Notes: generated from the letters alone by a model not told the origin. A stretch of 64,000 bases of DNA from Pisolithus tinctorius (GCA_024663395.1 JANFAH010000011.1:1364001-1428000); one strand, 5' to 3'. Shown: positions 1 through 12,517, numbered from the stretch's first letter. Translations and numbers: made by a program.

Positions 1-2255
1 CGCGCTCATTGCGCCTCGTTCCCAGTGAACGGCTGTTCCAGCCTTGCACGGCCACCAATCTGCTTCAAGCCTTGTTGTCGTCGTTGTTGCTGTCACTGTA
101 GTCGCTGTCGTTGTCATCGTTGTAACTGTCGCTGTCGCTAGATTTAAGCCTTCGGCTCGTCCTGACCATTCGCCCCATTCGTAGTAGTACCGCTGTATCA
201 TGTCACCTAGCTTCTCATTGACGGTCCGCTGTCTTTCCTCGTAGATCGTCGTAGTTCCTCGTATCATGGCTGCTTGGATGTCGCTCGTATGTCGTCGTGT
301 ACAGCTGTTTTCCCTCGAATAAAGTAATTGTAAGTAAAACGTTCTAGAATCAAAACAAAACCCTGGGCTGTAATGCTCAATACCCGCGCTTGTCGCGCCC
401 TGTTCCCATTGAACGGCATCTTCTATCTCACCCAGCCGTCGATCATTGTCAGGTCTTGTCGTCGTCATTTCTTGTATCGCGATGGCCTGGATATCTTTCG
501 GTCTTCGTTGTATATAGCCATTTTCCCTTGAATAAAGTATTTGTAAGTAAATCGCTATGGAATGTAAACGAAACCTTGGGCCGTCGAGCCCAGTACCAGC
601 GCTCGTCGCGCCTTGTTCCCATTGAACGGCTGTTCTAGCCTCGTGTGGCCTTCGATCTGTGCCGAGTGTCGTCGTCGTCATTGCCGTTCTTGGTACTGCA
701 GTCGCTGTTCGTCGTAGATAGCTACCTTCCCTAGAATAGCGCAGATGTAAGTAAAACGTTTCTAAATCTAAACGAACCTGTGAGCTGTTGAGCTCGGTGC
801 CTGCACTCCTCGTGCCCCAATTCCGTTGAGTGGCACATCTGATCTTGCTTGGCCATCGATCCGCGCTAAGTCTAGTCGTCGTCATTTCTCTTCTCGCTGT
901 CGCCGTAGTCGCTGTCATCGTCCCTTGTACCGTGATCGTTGTCCATCGTAGACATCCGGCCTCCCTAGAATAACGAAGGTGTAAGTAAACTATCATAGGA
1001 CTAAAACAGAACTTCGAGCGTTCGAGCTCGGTGGTCTTCATCGCGCATTGTTTCCTTCGGATGGCAATTCTCGCCTTGCGTCGCACTCGCTCTTGCACCC
1101 TCGACGGTCGTTGTTGTAGATCAAACTGTAGTCGTCGCCCTTGTTTCGCTGTACGCCCGAGTGTCTTCCGTTCATGGTCCTGCGTAGATTCTCGCACCGC
1201 GACCGCACTTTGTCGTAGGTATCTCTCGCTCTTCCTAGAGTAGGATAGCTGTAAGTAAAACGCTATGAAATCAAAATAAAACCTTGAGCCGTAATGCTCA
1301 ATATCTGCGCTCGTCGCGCCCTGTCTCCATCGAACGGCTGTTCTAGCCTCGCGCAATCTTCGATCTGTGCCGAGTGTCGTCATTGTCGTCGTTCTTAGTA
1401 CTGCAGTTCCTCGGATGTCAGTCGCTTTTCGTCGCATACTCTTGTAATCCCTAGAATAGCATAGATGTAAGTAAAACGTTTCGAATTCTAAACAAACCGA
1501 TGAGCCGTCGAGCTCCATGTCTGCGCTCCTTGCGCCCCATTCCCATCGAATGGCACTTCCACTCTCGCGCAGCCGTTGATCCGCGCCAAGTCTAACCGTC
1601 GTCTTCGTTCCTTGTATCGCGATCTTCGCTGTTCGTTGTAGATAGCCGGCTTCCCAGATGGCGCCTCCAACCTCGTATGGCTGTTTATCTGCACTAAGCA
1701 GGGTCGTCATCGTCGTTGCTCGTATCATGATCGCTGCTTGTCGTAGACAGCGGGCTTCCCTAGAGTAAAGTAATTGTAAGTACAACGCTATGGAATGTAA
1801 ACGGAGCCTTGGGCCGTCGAGCCCAGTACCAGCACTCATCGCACCCTGTTTCCATCGGATGGCGACTCTCTCTACCCATGGCCGTCGGTCCTCATCAAGC
1901 GCTGTCGTCGTCGTTCCTTGTATTGCGATCGTTGTCCGTTGTAGATACCCGGCTTCCCTAGAGCAGAACAGATGTAAGCAAAATGTACTGATATCATAAC
2001 AAACCTTTGCTCCGTCGAGCCCAGAACCCGCGCTCCTCATGCCTCGTCTCCACAAGATGGCTGTTCCAGCCTCGCATGGCTGTCGCTCTGAGTCCAGCGC
2101 TGTCGTCGTCCCTGCTCGCACTCGTGTTGTTGTTGTCGCTCTTGTCACCATCGCTGTCGCTCGTAGTCGTGGTAGTTTCCATATGGTACCTTGTTCACCC
2201 CATTCTTCGTATCCGATTGTCGCGATCTCGCGTAGCCAGCCTGTAACACTATAGT
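1..2255 (-). repeat. Element A tandem module array
   Basis: About eight diverged modules of roughly 200-300 bp follow the gag-like ORF of element A (element sense is the minus strand). Read in sense, each module has a small hairpin (TGAGC..GCTCA or TGGGC..GCCCA), then AAG followed by a GT-rich start, a TTACTTAC branch-like motif and TATTCTAG. On the plus strand the last parts appear as CTAGAATA..TGTAAGTAAA, with GTAAGT near 330, 543, 747, 981, 1251, 1467, 1776 and 1974. Several modules also translate as related peptide repeats continuous with the upstream ORF, so the array may be coding, spliced, or both. It runs off the left edge of the window. The same array occurs in elements B and C. Confidence 0.75.
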
Positions 2256-4089
2256 TGTCAGTATGTAGTACTTGAGTGTGCATGGCCACAACGCGCAAAG
2301 CGGTCACGGGACTCCGCTTAGTCAACATCGCTGGACTTCCTCTACAAGTCCTAATACCGAGTGCGCGCATCGATTCTCTCGACGGATTCTCAAATAAAAT
2401 ATATATTGCTGGCACCGCGCTGCTGTGGAACACTTCGAGTGCGAGGTCGTCCACCCTCGCCGCATGCCTCAACATTTCGATTCGCAAAACTTCATCCGGC
2501 GGCTTCCTTCGTATAATGAGCCTCAATGGCTCCTCGATCTGAATTCTTCTCGCAATAACCTTCAACTTGATGTGATTCATGTGCTGCGGCGCTCTGTGTG
2601 AGTCAACGACCTCTTTGTATGCCAACCTTTCCACTTCGAGACTGCCTGTGAGTGCTTCGAGCCCTTCGACTCCAACTCCTGCGGGCTTCGGGTGTTCTTC
2701 GAGCCTTTCGGCTTCGAATTCGAGCGGAATCTTTGACCTGAATAGGTCGTCGGTTAACTGATGCGTATTTCTGCTGACTGCAGGAACTCCGAGGTCGCTC
2801 CTTTCACTGCCTCGACCTCTTAGGTAGGACTCCTGTAGTGACACACCAGTAGCCATCAGAGAAACTCGATACAAACAAAAAGAAAAACCCCTTTGAGTGT
2901 TGTAATTCGCTTCGAATTTGAACAGGACTTTCGTCATGAGTGGTTCCTCCACCAATGCAGGTTCGACTCGCTCGAGTTCTACTGCTTCCTGTAACTCAGT
3001 AGTCAGTATTCTGTTTGTACTCAAGGAAAACTCTCCCGTCTCAAAACAGGTTGCTGCAGCTGCTTCGACGAGCCTGCCAGGGCTTCGGTCCTCACTACTT
3101 GTCTTCTCCAGTGGGCTGTGTGGCTGCGCGCGACTTGTCGAAACTAACTTCGGTACTTTCTCGCACTCTATGTACCTTGATAACTCTGTAGATCCCTGTA
3201 CATTGTTCGTCAGCGAGTCATGTGTAGCTGTAGGCAGAAAACACTTCGTAGATAGATGTTGCTTGTCCGAACTCGATTCTGGGTCACTTCGTGGCTCATA
3301 GTAGTCTCCTGCGCTTGTTTGTGCTCGCTCCGAGCGAAATCCTTTGTGTAGTAGTCGTGTTGCTGTGTATGTTACTTGCTCCATGGGCCATGGATCGTCC
3401 GAGTGTCACCGTCGATCGTCGCATCGCATTTTCCGAACAATTTCGCGCCGGAATTCCTTGTTGAAGCCTTGTACATAGAGGTCTTCAAGCTCGTCAGCCT
3501 CGAGTTGCTTCGAAACCCATAGAAACGTTGCTAAATCTAGAAAATATAGTCTGTAGTTCATCAGTTCTTCCTCTGAACGAATTTCTCTTCTTGCTCGGCT
3601 GTCAACGAGGCTGTAAAGGTCATTCCTCGAGTACTGTTGATCCATTTTCCGGGACCCAGGATACAAACACACAATGGCCACCACGAATTCGGGCCAACTC
3701 AGCCGATCTTCGACGAATTGATACCACGAGTCCGAGACTTCACTGCTTGCATACCAGCAAACCCATTTCGCCCATTCTTGGTCATCGAAGCAATTCTCGC
3801 GCTCGCAAAGACTTCGAACCTCTTCGAAATACCTAAAAAGGTCAGACGCGCACCCTGAGAACCATGGTGCATCCCTCGAATGCCTCAGTGGCATTCCCTC
3901 GAGATCTTTTGGCACATTCTCACGGCTTCTTCGCAAAAATTCGACTATTAGTTTCCCTTCGGACTTGCTTCTCGGCTCGAGGGATCTTCGACTTTGACAC
4001 TTGCTTGACATTTGCTGCTCAAAAAATAACTCTGAAAATTTCCTGAATTCCTGAGAGTAGATGGTAGCTAGAATCAAGACTCTGAATAC
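2256..4089 (-). pseudogene. Element A gag-like ORF (no pol), one stop
   Basis: A long reading frame starts about 100 bp inside the LTR and continues into the module array. The N-terminal part (about 220 residues, to position 3406) is a gag-like segment rich in aromatic and charged residues, with motifs FSGCASDLFRYFEEV, EWAKWVCWYAS and WPEFVVAIVCLYPG. It has no zinc knuckle. The downstream part is acidic and Glu-rich, followed by a helical region (EEPLRLIIRRK). A TGA at 3406-3408 interrupts it where element C keeps a sense codon. No ATG lies at the start of the open frame, so the true start is unsure; an upstream exon is possible. Copies B and C align along the whole length, which supports a real protein family. 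No protease, reverse transcriptase or integrase is seen, so the element is presumably non-autonomous. Function beyond gag-like is inference. Confidence 0.7.
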
Positions 4090-4170
4090 TTAGCTTGTCC
4101 AACTCAACCCAGCAAAGACTTCGTTCGGTGATAAAACGGTGACTTCTTTCCCCAAAATGGACAGAACCCC

Positions 4171-4187
4171 CCTTGCGGTGGGCTCCA
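4171..4187 (-). promoter_or_regulatory. Element A primer binding site (putative)
   Basis: On the minus strand, two bases after the LTR end, the sequence reads TGGAGCCCACCGCAAGG. It starts with TGG as expected for pairing to a tRNA CCA end. Elements B and C keep the same sequence with one or two changes. The tRNA species was not identified. Confidence 0.55.
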
Positions 4188-4189
4188 GA

Positions 4190-4656
4190 TGTAGGAATAG
4201 GTAAAATAGATGTAGATGTACCTATAATGGTAATAGTCAGTAATGGGTGAGTTTAGTGCTCGACCCAAAAGGGAGGTTCTCTCTGGAGAAAGAAGTGTAG
4301 TAAAAAAGTAAAAAATGCGAACTAGAAAAAAGATACTTAGCTGTGCCTGTCTAATACTCTTGCCAGTCCTCCTGGCACTTTGGGTACTCCCCAAAGTAAT
4401 AAATCTAACCTCAAAAACTCGCCGAAATGCGAGACTAAATCACCCTACTACTGAGGGCCTGTGACATGGACTGGTTGTTATGGTAAACTGAACTCGCGCG
4501 AACACAGCACACACGCTTAGTCAGCGACGTGGCTGCTCATCACCAAGTCCAGGGGTACAAACACAAAAACAAAGGCAAGAAACAAAACAAGTCCTTCCAC
4601 CCCTAAACTCCTGACCAAGACGGATTCTCCTAGGGAACTCGAACTCATTCCCTACA
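4190..4656 (-). mobile_element. Element A 5' LTR
   Basis: The 467-bp sequence starts TGTAGGAATAGG and ends TTCCCTACA on the plus strand, giving the TG..CA ends of an LTR. It matches the LTRs of element B at 17439-17914 and 28506-28981 along its length. It abuts the RNase H region of G1 at 4657, so element A inserted into G1. The other LTR and the matching target duplication lie left of the window; the flanking 4 bp on the right are gcag. Confidence 0.85.
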
Positions 4657-6725
4657 GCAGCCAGGGCAGAAATGGATGGCTAGGTTGAACTGGGAGAGGT
4701 ACTCCGACCAATGAGCCTGATGGCAGGTTAGGACCTTAGAGGTGGAGAAATACTCCAAGTTTTTATGGTCAGTCACCACGTCAGCAGGAGTGGCAGAGCC
4801 TTCCAAGTAATGTTGCCAGTGGCAGAAGGCCTCAAAAATTGCCAACAGCTCCTTATCATGAGTGTCATAGTTGAGCTCTGGAGCAGTGAGTGTGCAGGAG
4901 TAAAAGGCAACCGGGCAGAGTTCACCATCAGAGCAGGTAATCGAGAGGATACCCGCAATGGCATAGTCTGATGCATCAGTCTCAACTGTGACTGGGGCAT
5001 CAGGCACCCAATGAGTCAGGATCGGAGTGGAGGTGAAAGTGGTCTTAAGGTGGAGGAAAGCGGAGCGGCACTCTTTGGAGAAGCTCCAAGGAGCGCCCTT
5101 CTGAGTGAGGCGGGTGAGTGGAACAACTATGTCAGAGTAGTTACTGATGAACCAATGATAGAAGTTCGCAAACCCAAGAAAGGACTGGATGTCTTTAACC
5201 TTGCGTGGTTCAGGCCAATCATGAATGGACTGGACCTTATCAGCAGACATGGTCAGACTGGATGGGGAGAGGACATAGCTGAGGTACTCGACAGAGTCTT
5301 TGTGGAACTCGCACTTTTCTGGCTTAGCAAAGAGGCTATGCTGGCAGAGGCGGCAGAGGACCTCTTTTACATGTTGGCGGTGCAACTCCTCATTGTGGGA
5401 GTAGATGAGGATGTCATCAAGGTAAACAACAATGCAGACATCAAGCATGTCAGCAAAGATGCTGTTAACAAACTGCTGGAAAGCCGCTGGCACATTAGTA
5501 AGACCGAAGGGCATAACCAACCATTCATAGGAACCATAGCGAGTGCGAAAGGCAGTTTTCCATTCATCACCAGCACCGATTCAGACTAAGTGGTAGGCAT
5601 GGCAGAGGTCAATTTTACTATAGATTTTAGCGTGGCTTGGAGAATCGAGCAAGTCGGAGATGAGAGGGAGCAGGTAGCAGTCTTTCTTGATGATTTTATT
5701 GAGTCCTCGGTAATCCACACAGAGGTGGAGTGAGCCATCCTTCTTCTTAACGAAGAGGACAGGAGCACCATGGGCAGAGGTTGACTGTTTAATGAAACCA
5801 TAGCTGAGGTGCTCATCTATGAAGGTGTGGAGCGCCTCAAGCTTGGGCAGAGAGAGGGAGTAGACAGTGCCTAGAGGCGGAGAAGCCCCTTCCTCGAGTT
5901 CTATATTTAAATCAAAGCTGTGGTGTGGAGGGAGTTCAGTAGCCTTTGCTTTACTAAAAACATCAGTGAACTCATGGTAGTCAGAGGGTACCGCAGAGAG
6001 ATCAGGAGGTGCAGAGGGCATCGAAGAGGCTCAGAGTTTCATATCTTTGGGGCGGAGGTGCAAGTGGAACTGTGTGGAGCCAGGAAGGGCACATGCATGG
6101 ACAAAGGCTGCAGCTCTGATGAGAGAGATATGCGGTGCAGTGCATGGCAAGCCAGCTGTCAGAGTAGGCAGTGGAGCTGATGTCGGAGGAGCGGATGGAG
6201 TGGAGGGTGTTGGTACTGAAGTGGAAGTCACAACAGAAGGTGATGGAGGCGCCAAGGGTGTCGGCATTCTTTGTATCGATGGTCAGAATGAGATACTGCT
6301 CAATACCCAGTCAATTGACGGATTGTAGCGGGTGAGCCAGTTGTGTCCCAAGACCAATGAACAGGTGGAATCCAACGGAGTTACATAACAGGAAACAGAT
6401 GTGACATTGCCAGAGGCAAAGCAGATGGAGAAATCTACTACTTGGGAAATGGCAGTATTACTAGTACCATCAAACAGTCAGAGAGGAATAGGCGGAGAGA
6501 CATTTTTTGTTGGGATTTTATATTTTTTAACTAAAGAGGGGTCGACAAAACAGTGCGAAGAGCCTGAGTTGACCAGAGCGGGGAAAGTATCTACAGAGAA
6601 ACCAGGAAGAGAAATAATCGGAAGAAGAGAATTAGGGTCGGAAAGAGCGGATGCGTTGAGGTGGACCTCTGCATGGATGGGATCAACACTTCCTCCAGGA
6701 TGTACAGGCTCCCTGGAGGAGCGGG
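4657..6725 (-). pseudogene. pol: Chromovirus G1 pol (protease-RT-RNase H), truncated by element A
   Basis: This is the Ty3/Gypsy polymerase region of element G1. In order on the minus strand it has an aspartic-protease-like region ending LVLGHNWLTRYNPSIDWVL (about 6300-6400), a linker, then reverse transcriptase with the HGAPVLFVKKKDGSLHLCVDYRGLN block (about 5690-5780) and an intact YLDD box (VYLDDILIYS, about 5400-5430). The RNase H region follows (TVETDASDYAIAGIL and TDHKNLEYF) and ends abruptly at 4657, where the element A LTR begins. Integrase and chromodomain would lie beyond the window. At least four in-frame stops and shifts are visible, including a TAG near 5587. The G2 pol is closely similar. 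Confidence 0.9.
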
Positions 6726-8031
6726 TTAATTTTTTGGTTCTGACCTCTCCACAGGTGGAGCAGTCAGAGTGGTGGCCTTAGCGGCACAGGCCTTGGCAGC
6801 ACAGGAAGTCAACTTTGGGCAGTCCTTGGTGGAGTGACCAGGTTCACCACAGAAGAGGCACAGCCCACCGGTAAGGTGGCGGAGCTGCTCAGCTGCTGTG
6901 AGCTTGCCATCTTTTCCGAGGAGATGGTTGATGTTGGACTTTGGTGCTTTGGCCTTTTTAGAGTCGGACTTAGGGGCGGAGGATGATGCAGAGGGTTTCG
7001 GCTTTGAGTCGGAGGTGCAGAGCGGAGTTCTTTCGGCAGGAGGAGGCTTGGTGGAGTAGGAGACCTCTGACTTGTGCTCCCAGTAGCATGCATCTACTGT
7101 CTGGGCCAACTTGCAGAGTGCATGAAGAGTGGCAGGCTTGCCGACATGGGACACTTCATCCTTGATGCAGTCAGGGAGACCTGAGTAGAAGCGGTGGCAG
7201 AGTGTGCCTTTGCCATAGTCTTTTACCTGAGAAGCCCAGCGGTTGAACTCCACTAAGTACTTCGCAATACATGAAGAGTCCTTCATGGTAAGATTTTCCA
7301 GATGCTGGATGGAATCAGCAGCAGCATCATGTGGGCTGAAGTTGGTAGTGAGCTCACAGAGGAACTCACAGTGGTCATCCATCCACAGCGGACGATTAAG
7401 GTAATCATCTGGGTTGAGAAGGTCTGGTTCGAACCAGGCCAATGCCATGCCCTTAAGGTAGGACTGTGCATATGTGACCTTGGCTCGGTCAGAGCGGAAT
7501 GCCCGAGGGTGGTCCTGGAAATTGAGCTTGCACTGGACCAGGAACTCACAGAGTTTTTTAGGGTCAGACCCATCAAAGGTGTCCGGTTCGCAGACTTTGG
7601 TTCATGGAGTGGAGTCTCCAGAGTGCTGGTTGGAGCGGGGTAGGGCATGGATGGCCCAGGTCATCAAGGGGATCCACGAGGTTGTTGGGATCATCCTCAT
7701 CATCAGGCCCATCACCAGGATGGTAGTCAGGATCATTGGGGTCATTGTCAGGGTCGCCTGGTCCATCTCCGCCAGGGTGAATGATGATAGGAGGTGGCGG
7801 AGAGCGGAGGGCAGACTGCTGATGGATGGAGGGTGCAGCATGTGAGGCGCTGTCTGGAGCAGGGTCAGAGTTGGAGTGCCCCCTGGAGGAGAAGCTCCAG
7901 AAGGGCTCAACAACTGAAGGGAGACGTCGGGGGTTTGCCAAGGCTGTAGCAAAGGCCTCGGTAGCATCCTGTTGTCAGAGACATGTCATGGGAGGCATAG
8001 CAGATGTGGTAGGGGAAGTGAGAGAGCTCAT
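6726..8031 (-). pseudogene. gag: Chromovirus G1 gag with CCHC knuckle
   Basis: The Gag capsid/nucleocapsid protein of G1 is about 435 codons from an ATG at 8031, which lies 10 bp after the primer site. The N-terminal part is Pro/Asp-rich (PGDPDNDPNDPDYHPGDGPD). It is followed by the retrotransposon gag core (SYLKGMALAWFEPDLLN, about 7430-7490) and a C-terminal zinc knuckle CLFCGEPGHSTKDC (CX2CX4HX4C, about 6820-6860). The frame ends at TAA 6726-6728. An early TGA near 7977 and a single-base frameshift near 7612 break it. G2 gag at 30644-31927 aligns over the whole length. Confidence 0.88.
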
Positions 8032-8040
8032 ACAAGTGAT

Positions 8041-8051
8041 AGTATGAATAT
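8041..8051 (-). promoter_or_regulatory. G1 self-priming primer site
   Basis: Two bases after the end of the 5' LTR the minus strand reads ATATTCATACT. This is a perfect 11-nt complement of AGTATGAATAT (10256 to 10246) in the same LTR, placed where the transcript should start. The arrangement matches the self-priming known for Tf1/sushi-type Ty3 elements. No tRNA-like TGG is present. Confidence 0.75.
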
Positions 8052-8329
8052 ACTGTCAAAGTCGGACAACACCCCTGGCTCCTTCTTAGGGCGGAGTTGG
8101 AGCGGGTTGGGCTGCGGAGTACAGCGGTCAGAGTCCAAAGTGAATCTGACCACTGGGTGGCGAGATATTCGATGAACAGTGAGCAGAGAGGTATGAAGGA
8201 AAGTCTCAGAGGCTGAGGTCAGAGTCAGAGTTGGGGGTCAGAGGTTGGAGGTCAGATGAGAGGGCGTTGGGTTCAGCTAGTGTGCTGCCCCCTTGCACAA
8301 GCTCAGCCCTTGTATTTCAGAGGTGGAGC

Positions 8330-10173
8330 GGTGTGAGTCAAAGTGTGGAAAGGTGGTGAAAACCAACCAAAACCAACACAAAAGACAAATGTAGAGCGAG
8401 TGGTGGTGTGCCTCCATGGAAGCTGGAGTGCAGAAACCTAAGAGGGGGAAACTTTGATGGCTGGTGCTCCTAGCGCAAGTCGATGACAAGTTATGCAGGA
8501 GAAGACAAGCCAGTGACAATTGGATGGGGGATGCTGAACAGAGTGAAGGTGTTCAGCGGAAAGGACTTGGGATGAGGGACTTTGATAAGACATGCTCCTG
8601 GCGCAAGTTGATGACAAGTTATGCAGGAGTGGATGGATGACTAAATGAGAGGTTGCTGACTAAGCACTTGATGGTACTGCTGATGATGAATAGAGGTAGA
8701 TAGACCCTTGATGGAGCCTCGACTACCAATGATATAAATGAAGACAGATAGACTCTTCCGAATGAGCCTCAACTGTTGATGACAGGATATGCTGAGCTGA
8801 CTGCTGAGTGACTTCTGAATTGCTTCTTGGGTAGCTGAGTACATGGGGGTTTATATACTATGGGGGGAGCACAGCTTGTGACAAACAAGGCACAAACACT
8901 TGGTAAGTAATGAGTAAGGACTGAGTAATCATGATGAGTAAGCGAGAAATGAAAAGTAAGCAAGCAAAGAGGATTGGTAAGTATTGGCAATGAATGAGTC
9001 AAGGATAATCAAAATATCACAGAATGAGTCAAATAGAGTCAGAAACTGAGTAAGCACACTGATATCACATTAGGGGGTGGTGATGCAAGTCAGATCTCGG
9101 CAGAGACATCTCTAGATCCAAAGATGGCATGACAGATGGATGGTGTTTCCAGATAGGGAAGTATTAATTCCAGAATTGAAGGGCATGAGTCAGGCATCAA
9201 AGGGGGCTAGGGGATTGGGGGTCTGTGGGGCAATGGGAGCATATGCGATCGCGTCTCCCACCCTTTCATCCTCTCAGCAAAGTTAACAAAAACTTCATAA
9301 ACAGGGTTCTGATGGAGGAGGAGAAGGGGGGACGTCTTCTGCTGGATCTTGCAGTAGGAAGGCAAGAGGCATGTCATACTCGTCATGAATGCGATCAGGG
9401 AGGCTGGAGGACAGTAGGTTATACTGCAGCTGTCACAATGCAGGAAGAACGATGGACAAGATTGGAATAAAGACGGTGCAGGGAGCAGGGAGGAACGATC
9501 CATATGCTTCATCAAGAGGGGAGACTGAAATGACCACATAAGACCTTTCTAACTGAGTGACAGACCTGAGGCAACCAAAGAACGTCCTTCTGGAAGTCAT
9601 ACTGACAAGGAGAACATGCTGACCAAGCTGCATGGGATGGGACGGGGCTGACAACGATGGGATGAACCAGGGGGCTTCAGGATGGAAGCTGGTGGGAACA
9701 CCTGGCAGATACACGTAGCCATTGTCTCTGGCAAATGAGACAAGCGAGATGATCAATGAAGAGGTGGCCATGATTGATGGACTTAGCGAAATGAGCATCT
9801 GATGGATGGAGTGCTGTAGAAACACGTAGGGTGCGAGGATCCTCTCCAAATTTGGAAGGAAGAATCGTGGGGCTGAGCACTTTAAGCAAGCATGCGAACC
9901 GAGTTGATATCTTTGGAAATGGTGGAGATACGATGGAAACCGGAATGCCATACACAGGCACTAAAAACCTTTAATGTGCGCTTAACTTGCTTCCTCTTCT
10001 CTCTTCAGCACTGATGACCCGTTCTTGTGCAAAGGATGACTGTTAACATCCAACAGTCTTTCTTTGCATGAGGCCTTTAGTCTTCATCTGCATGCAGGGC
10101 ATTGCGCACAACTCATCAATGAGTTAGGCAGTGTCAGCTGTAACCATGTCCACAACACCTTTGGTGTGTGACA
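8330..10173 (-). mobile_element. Repeat T1, 1.84-kb LTR-like element
   Basis: In its own sense (minus) it starts TGTCACACACC and ends TTTGACTCACA, giving TG..CA ends. It interrupts the G1 LTR. The 4 bp at each side (gcgg 8326-8329, gcag 10174-10177) are a target duplication with one transition, and removing the repeat restores the LTR as seen in the solo copy. No internal retroelement region is present, so it is best read as a solo long LTR. T2, T3b and T4 are full-length relatives. It has an ORF remnant at 9433-9771. Confidence 0.85.
9433..9771 (-). pseudogene. T1-encoded conserved ORF, truncated by TGA
   Basis: The frame starts at ATG GCC ACC (9771) and encodes a protein of unknown function shared by all T repeats, with motifs YVYLPGVPTSFHPEAPWF, LLVSMTSRRTFFG and YGSFLPAPCTVFIP. 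It ends at a TGA after LPAL, where T3b has CGA, so the last 50 or so residues of the family are lost. No known domain was recognised. Conservation of peptide over nucleotide sequence between copies suggests it was once translated. Confidence 0.5.
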
Positions 10174-10245
10174 GCAGACTCAGCAGAAGTGGAGATGAAA
10201 CCCTGGAGGGGACTGAGAGGGAGTTGAAGGTGGGGACTTTATTCG

Positions 10246-10256
10246 ATATTCATACT
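10246..10256 (-). promoter_or_regulatory. G1 presumed transcript start and self-primer
   Basis: AGTATGAATAT (minus strand) lies about 32 bp after the TATA-like box and is the exact complement of the primer site at 8041-8051. In Tf1-like elements the RNA 5' end folds back to prime minus-strand DNA synthesis. Confidence 0.65.
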
Positions 10257-10709
10257 GATTACATTGGAGTACTATGTGGCCTTATATATGACATAGGTCA
10301 AGGGCGGTGCAGTACAGAATGTAAACCAATAAGTGAATAGTGGGTTAGAGTCCTTCCGACACAAGGGATAGAGGGTAGGGACAACAGGGACCTTAACTGA
10401 GACAAGGAAACTACTACAACAAGGAAGAGAGGGTAAATACCAAAGGAGTGGAAGAATGGAGAAAACCAACATGAGGGTGGAACCCTATCTAGAATGCAGG
10501 GCCACAAGTCTGACAGCCCACATGACCAACCCTAGGGTTGAGTGGAGTTGGTCAGAACATGGACGGGGGACCTCAGAGAGGTGTGGAGATGTGTCGGGAG
10601 GGTCAGAGGAGCGCAGGAACACGTCGGAAGAGGGCAGAGAAGCACGGGAACATGTCAGAGGAGGGCGGAGTAGGTGTCAGGGGCTTACGCTGGTGTCATG
10701 GTCATGACA

Positions 10710-10907
10710 ACTTGCACCAGGAGCACATCCCATTGAAGCTCATCAGTCTATTCAGCATCCCCCTTTCAGAGCACCTACCATTGAAATTCCCCCACTTTAG
10801 ATTTTTCTGCACTCCAGGTTCCATGGAGGCAAACTGCCACTTGCTCTTATTTGTCTTTTGTGTTGGTTTTGGTTGGTTTCCACCACATTTCCACACTTTG
10901 ACTCACA
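10710..10907 (+). mobile_element. T6, 3' fragment of a T repeat
   Basis: This segment matches the last 200 bp of the T family, from the CCAGGAGCA block to the TTTGACTCACA end at 10907. Its 5' part is replaced by the G1 LTR, so G1 probably inserted into an older T copy. Confidence 0.7.
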
Positions 10908-12517
10908 GCAGGTGAGCTGCTTGCAGCTTGTTGGAAAATTACAGCATGTCAGGATGCTTGCATCAATATTTTACTGTAATCTGATCAATATGTTGTAATG
11001 CTATAAGTGCTATTGGTGCTGGGCCCATCTTATGTTGTGACAAGGGTGCATCTTACTAGACAGACCTGTCCATGTTTTATGGCAATATAAAAGATATAAC
11101 TGAAGGGCCTGTCCATTCATTATGACCATAGGCTTGTATGGAATTCCTGCAGAATTTTGACCTTTTGATATTGCAGATATGTTTGGTTGACATCCAGCAT
11201 CTTCAAAACTTCCCTGCAGTGGTTCCCATTGAGGAAACTGGCAGTGAACTTCTCCACATCCTCTGACCAGTGCACATGATTTTCATAAGTGCCCAAATGG
11301 ACAGGCTGGAGTGAGGACAGGTCTAGGGCAGCAGGTGGGACTGCCACCACCATGGCATTCCAAATGGCTTGGTTCTGCAGGCCATGCATTTTGATATTTT
11401 CATGTAATTTTTTGAGGTGATTGGCATCCACATCCCAAGGGTTGAGGTCCAGAGCCCAGGTCACATTGTGAATCAGGTTTGTCATGGATCACAGTCATTA
11501 GTGAATAGCCCAATGACATTTCAGCCACTGCCTGTTCAATCTGAGAAATGCAGGCATCTGCCTCTGCAATTTTTGTGGTCTTGATATCAGCCACCTACAG
11601 CAAAGTCAAGTTAGCATGTATAGCTGCACATTTGATCAGAAAAATACTAACCACATTGTCACTCTTGGGGATGACTGTGTGTAGCCATTGTTTTGGACCT
11701 TTGGGCTCCTTGACCTCTCTAGTTGCATCCATTTTCTGTTAATTTCAGATATCCAAATGTAAGCTAACAATGACTTTGTGGTCAAGGTGAACAATGTGCT
11801 ACTTGCCTTATTTCTTTGGATTGCCAACACCTGACCCTCTGTGGGTGCAGCACTCTGCATTTCTTGGGTCAGACAGTTGATGACCCTGGTCATATCAACA
11901 CCACTTACCCCACTTGGTACTGGAGTCTCTTCCCATTCTGCATTTCCACCTTGATGCTCATGAGTAGTCTACCATGCCATGAATAAGCAACTGGTCACTT
12001 ATTCTGTACTGGCAGGCACACCTACCTTATTTTTTGTTTGCTTGCTTTTCTTGGGGAGCTTTCCACCCTTGCCTTGGCCAACATTTTGGTGGCTTGCCTA
12101 TGGTTGTTGGATAAGCAACTGGTCACTTAATTCTGCCACTAGTATGGCTCACCCCTGTGGTGGGATTTACACCTTCCTTGCTCTTATCAACATCCTATTT
12201 GTTGTGCAGCCAGTTTAGGTGACTGGTCACTTATTTTTCCAGTCAAAGCTGTGCTTACCATTTGAACTTCCATTTGGTCACCATCCTCTGGCACACTCTG
12301 AGACCAATACTAATGAGTACCACTGCTGTTGATCCCACTTGAAAAAAAAAACCCACCTCCATGGCTCCCACTCTGGTAGCAGCAGTGGCAGGTGTCTGAG
12401 CAAGTTTGCAACATTTCTTATTGGTCTAGACACATAAAAAAGCAGAAAACAAGTTAGGGATTCATGTCCTGTTGGGGTTTTTTTTGCCTCACCTGTCCCT
12501 CAGACAATGCTGGGGTA

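Larger units (their letters stand above)
8054..10709 (-). mobile_element. G1 5' LTR, split by repeat T1
   Basis: The LTR reads (minus strand) from TGTCATGACC at 10709 to ACTTTGACA at 8054. Once the inserted T1 repeat (8330-10173 plus one 4-bp duplication) is removed it is about 808 bp. It matches the intact solo copy at 22671-23485 (815 bp). It contains a TATATAAG-like box about 32 bp before the AGTATGAATAT start and a conserved hairpin around AAGGGGGCAGC near the end. Confidence 0.88.

Noticed and set aside
330..1980. Regular GTAAGT motifs on the plus strand as splice donors
   Set aside because: The element's coding sense is minus. There the same bases read as a CTTAC branch-like site before TATTCTAG, which fits an acceptor better; donor use on the plus strand has no partner.
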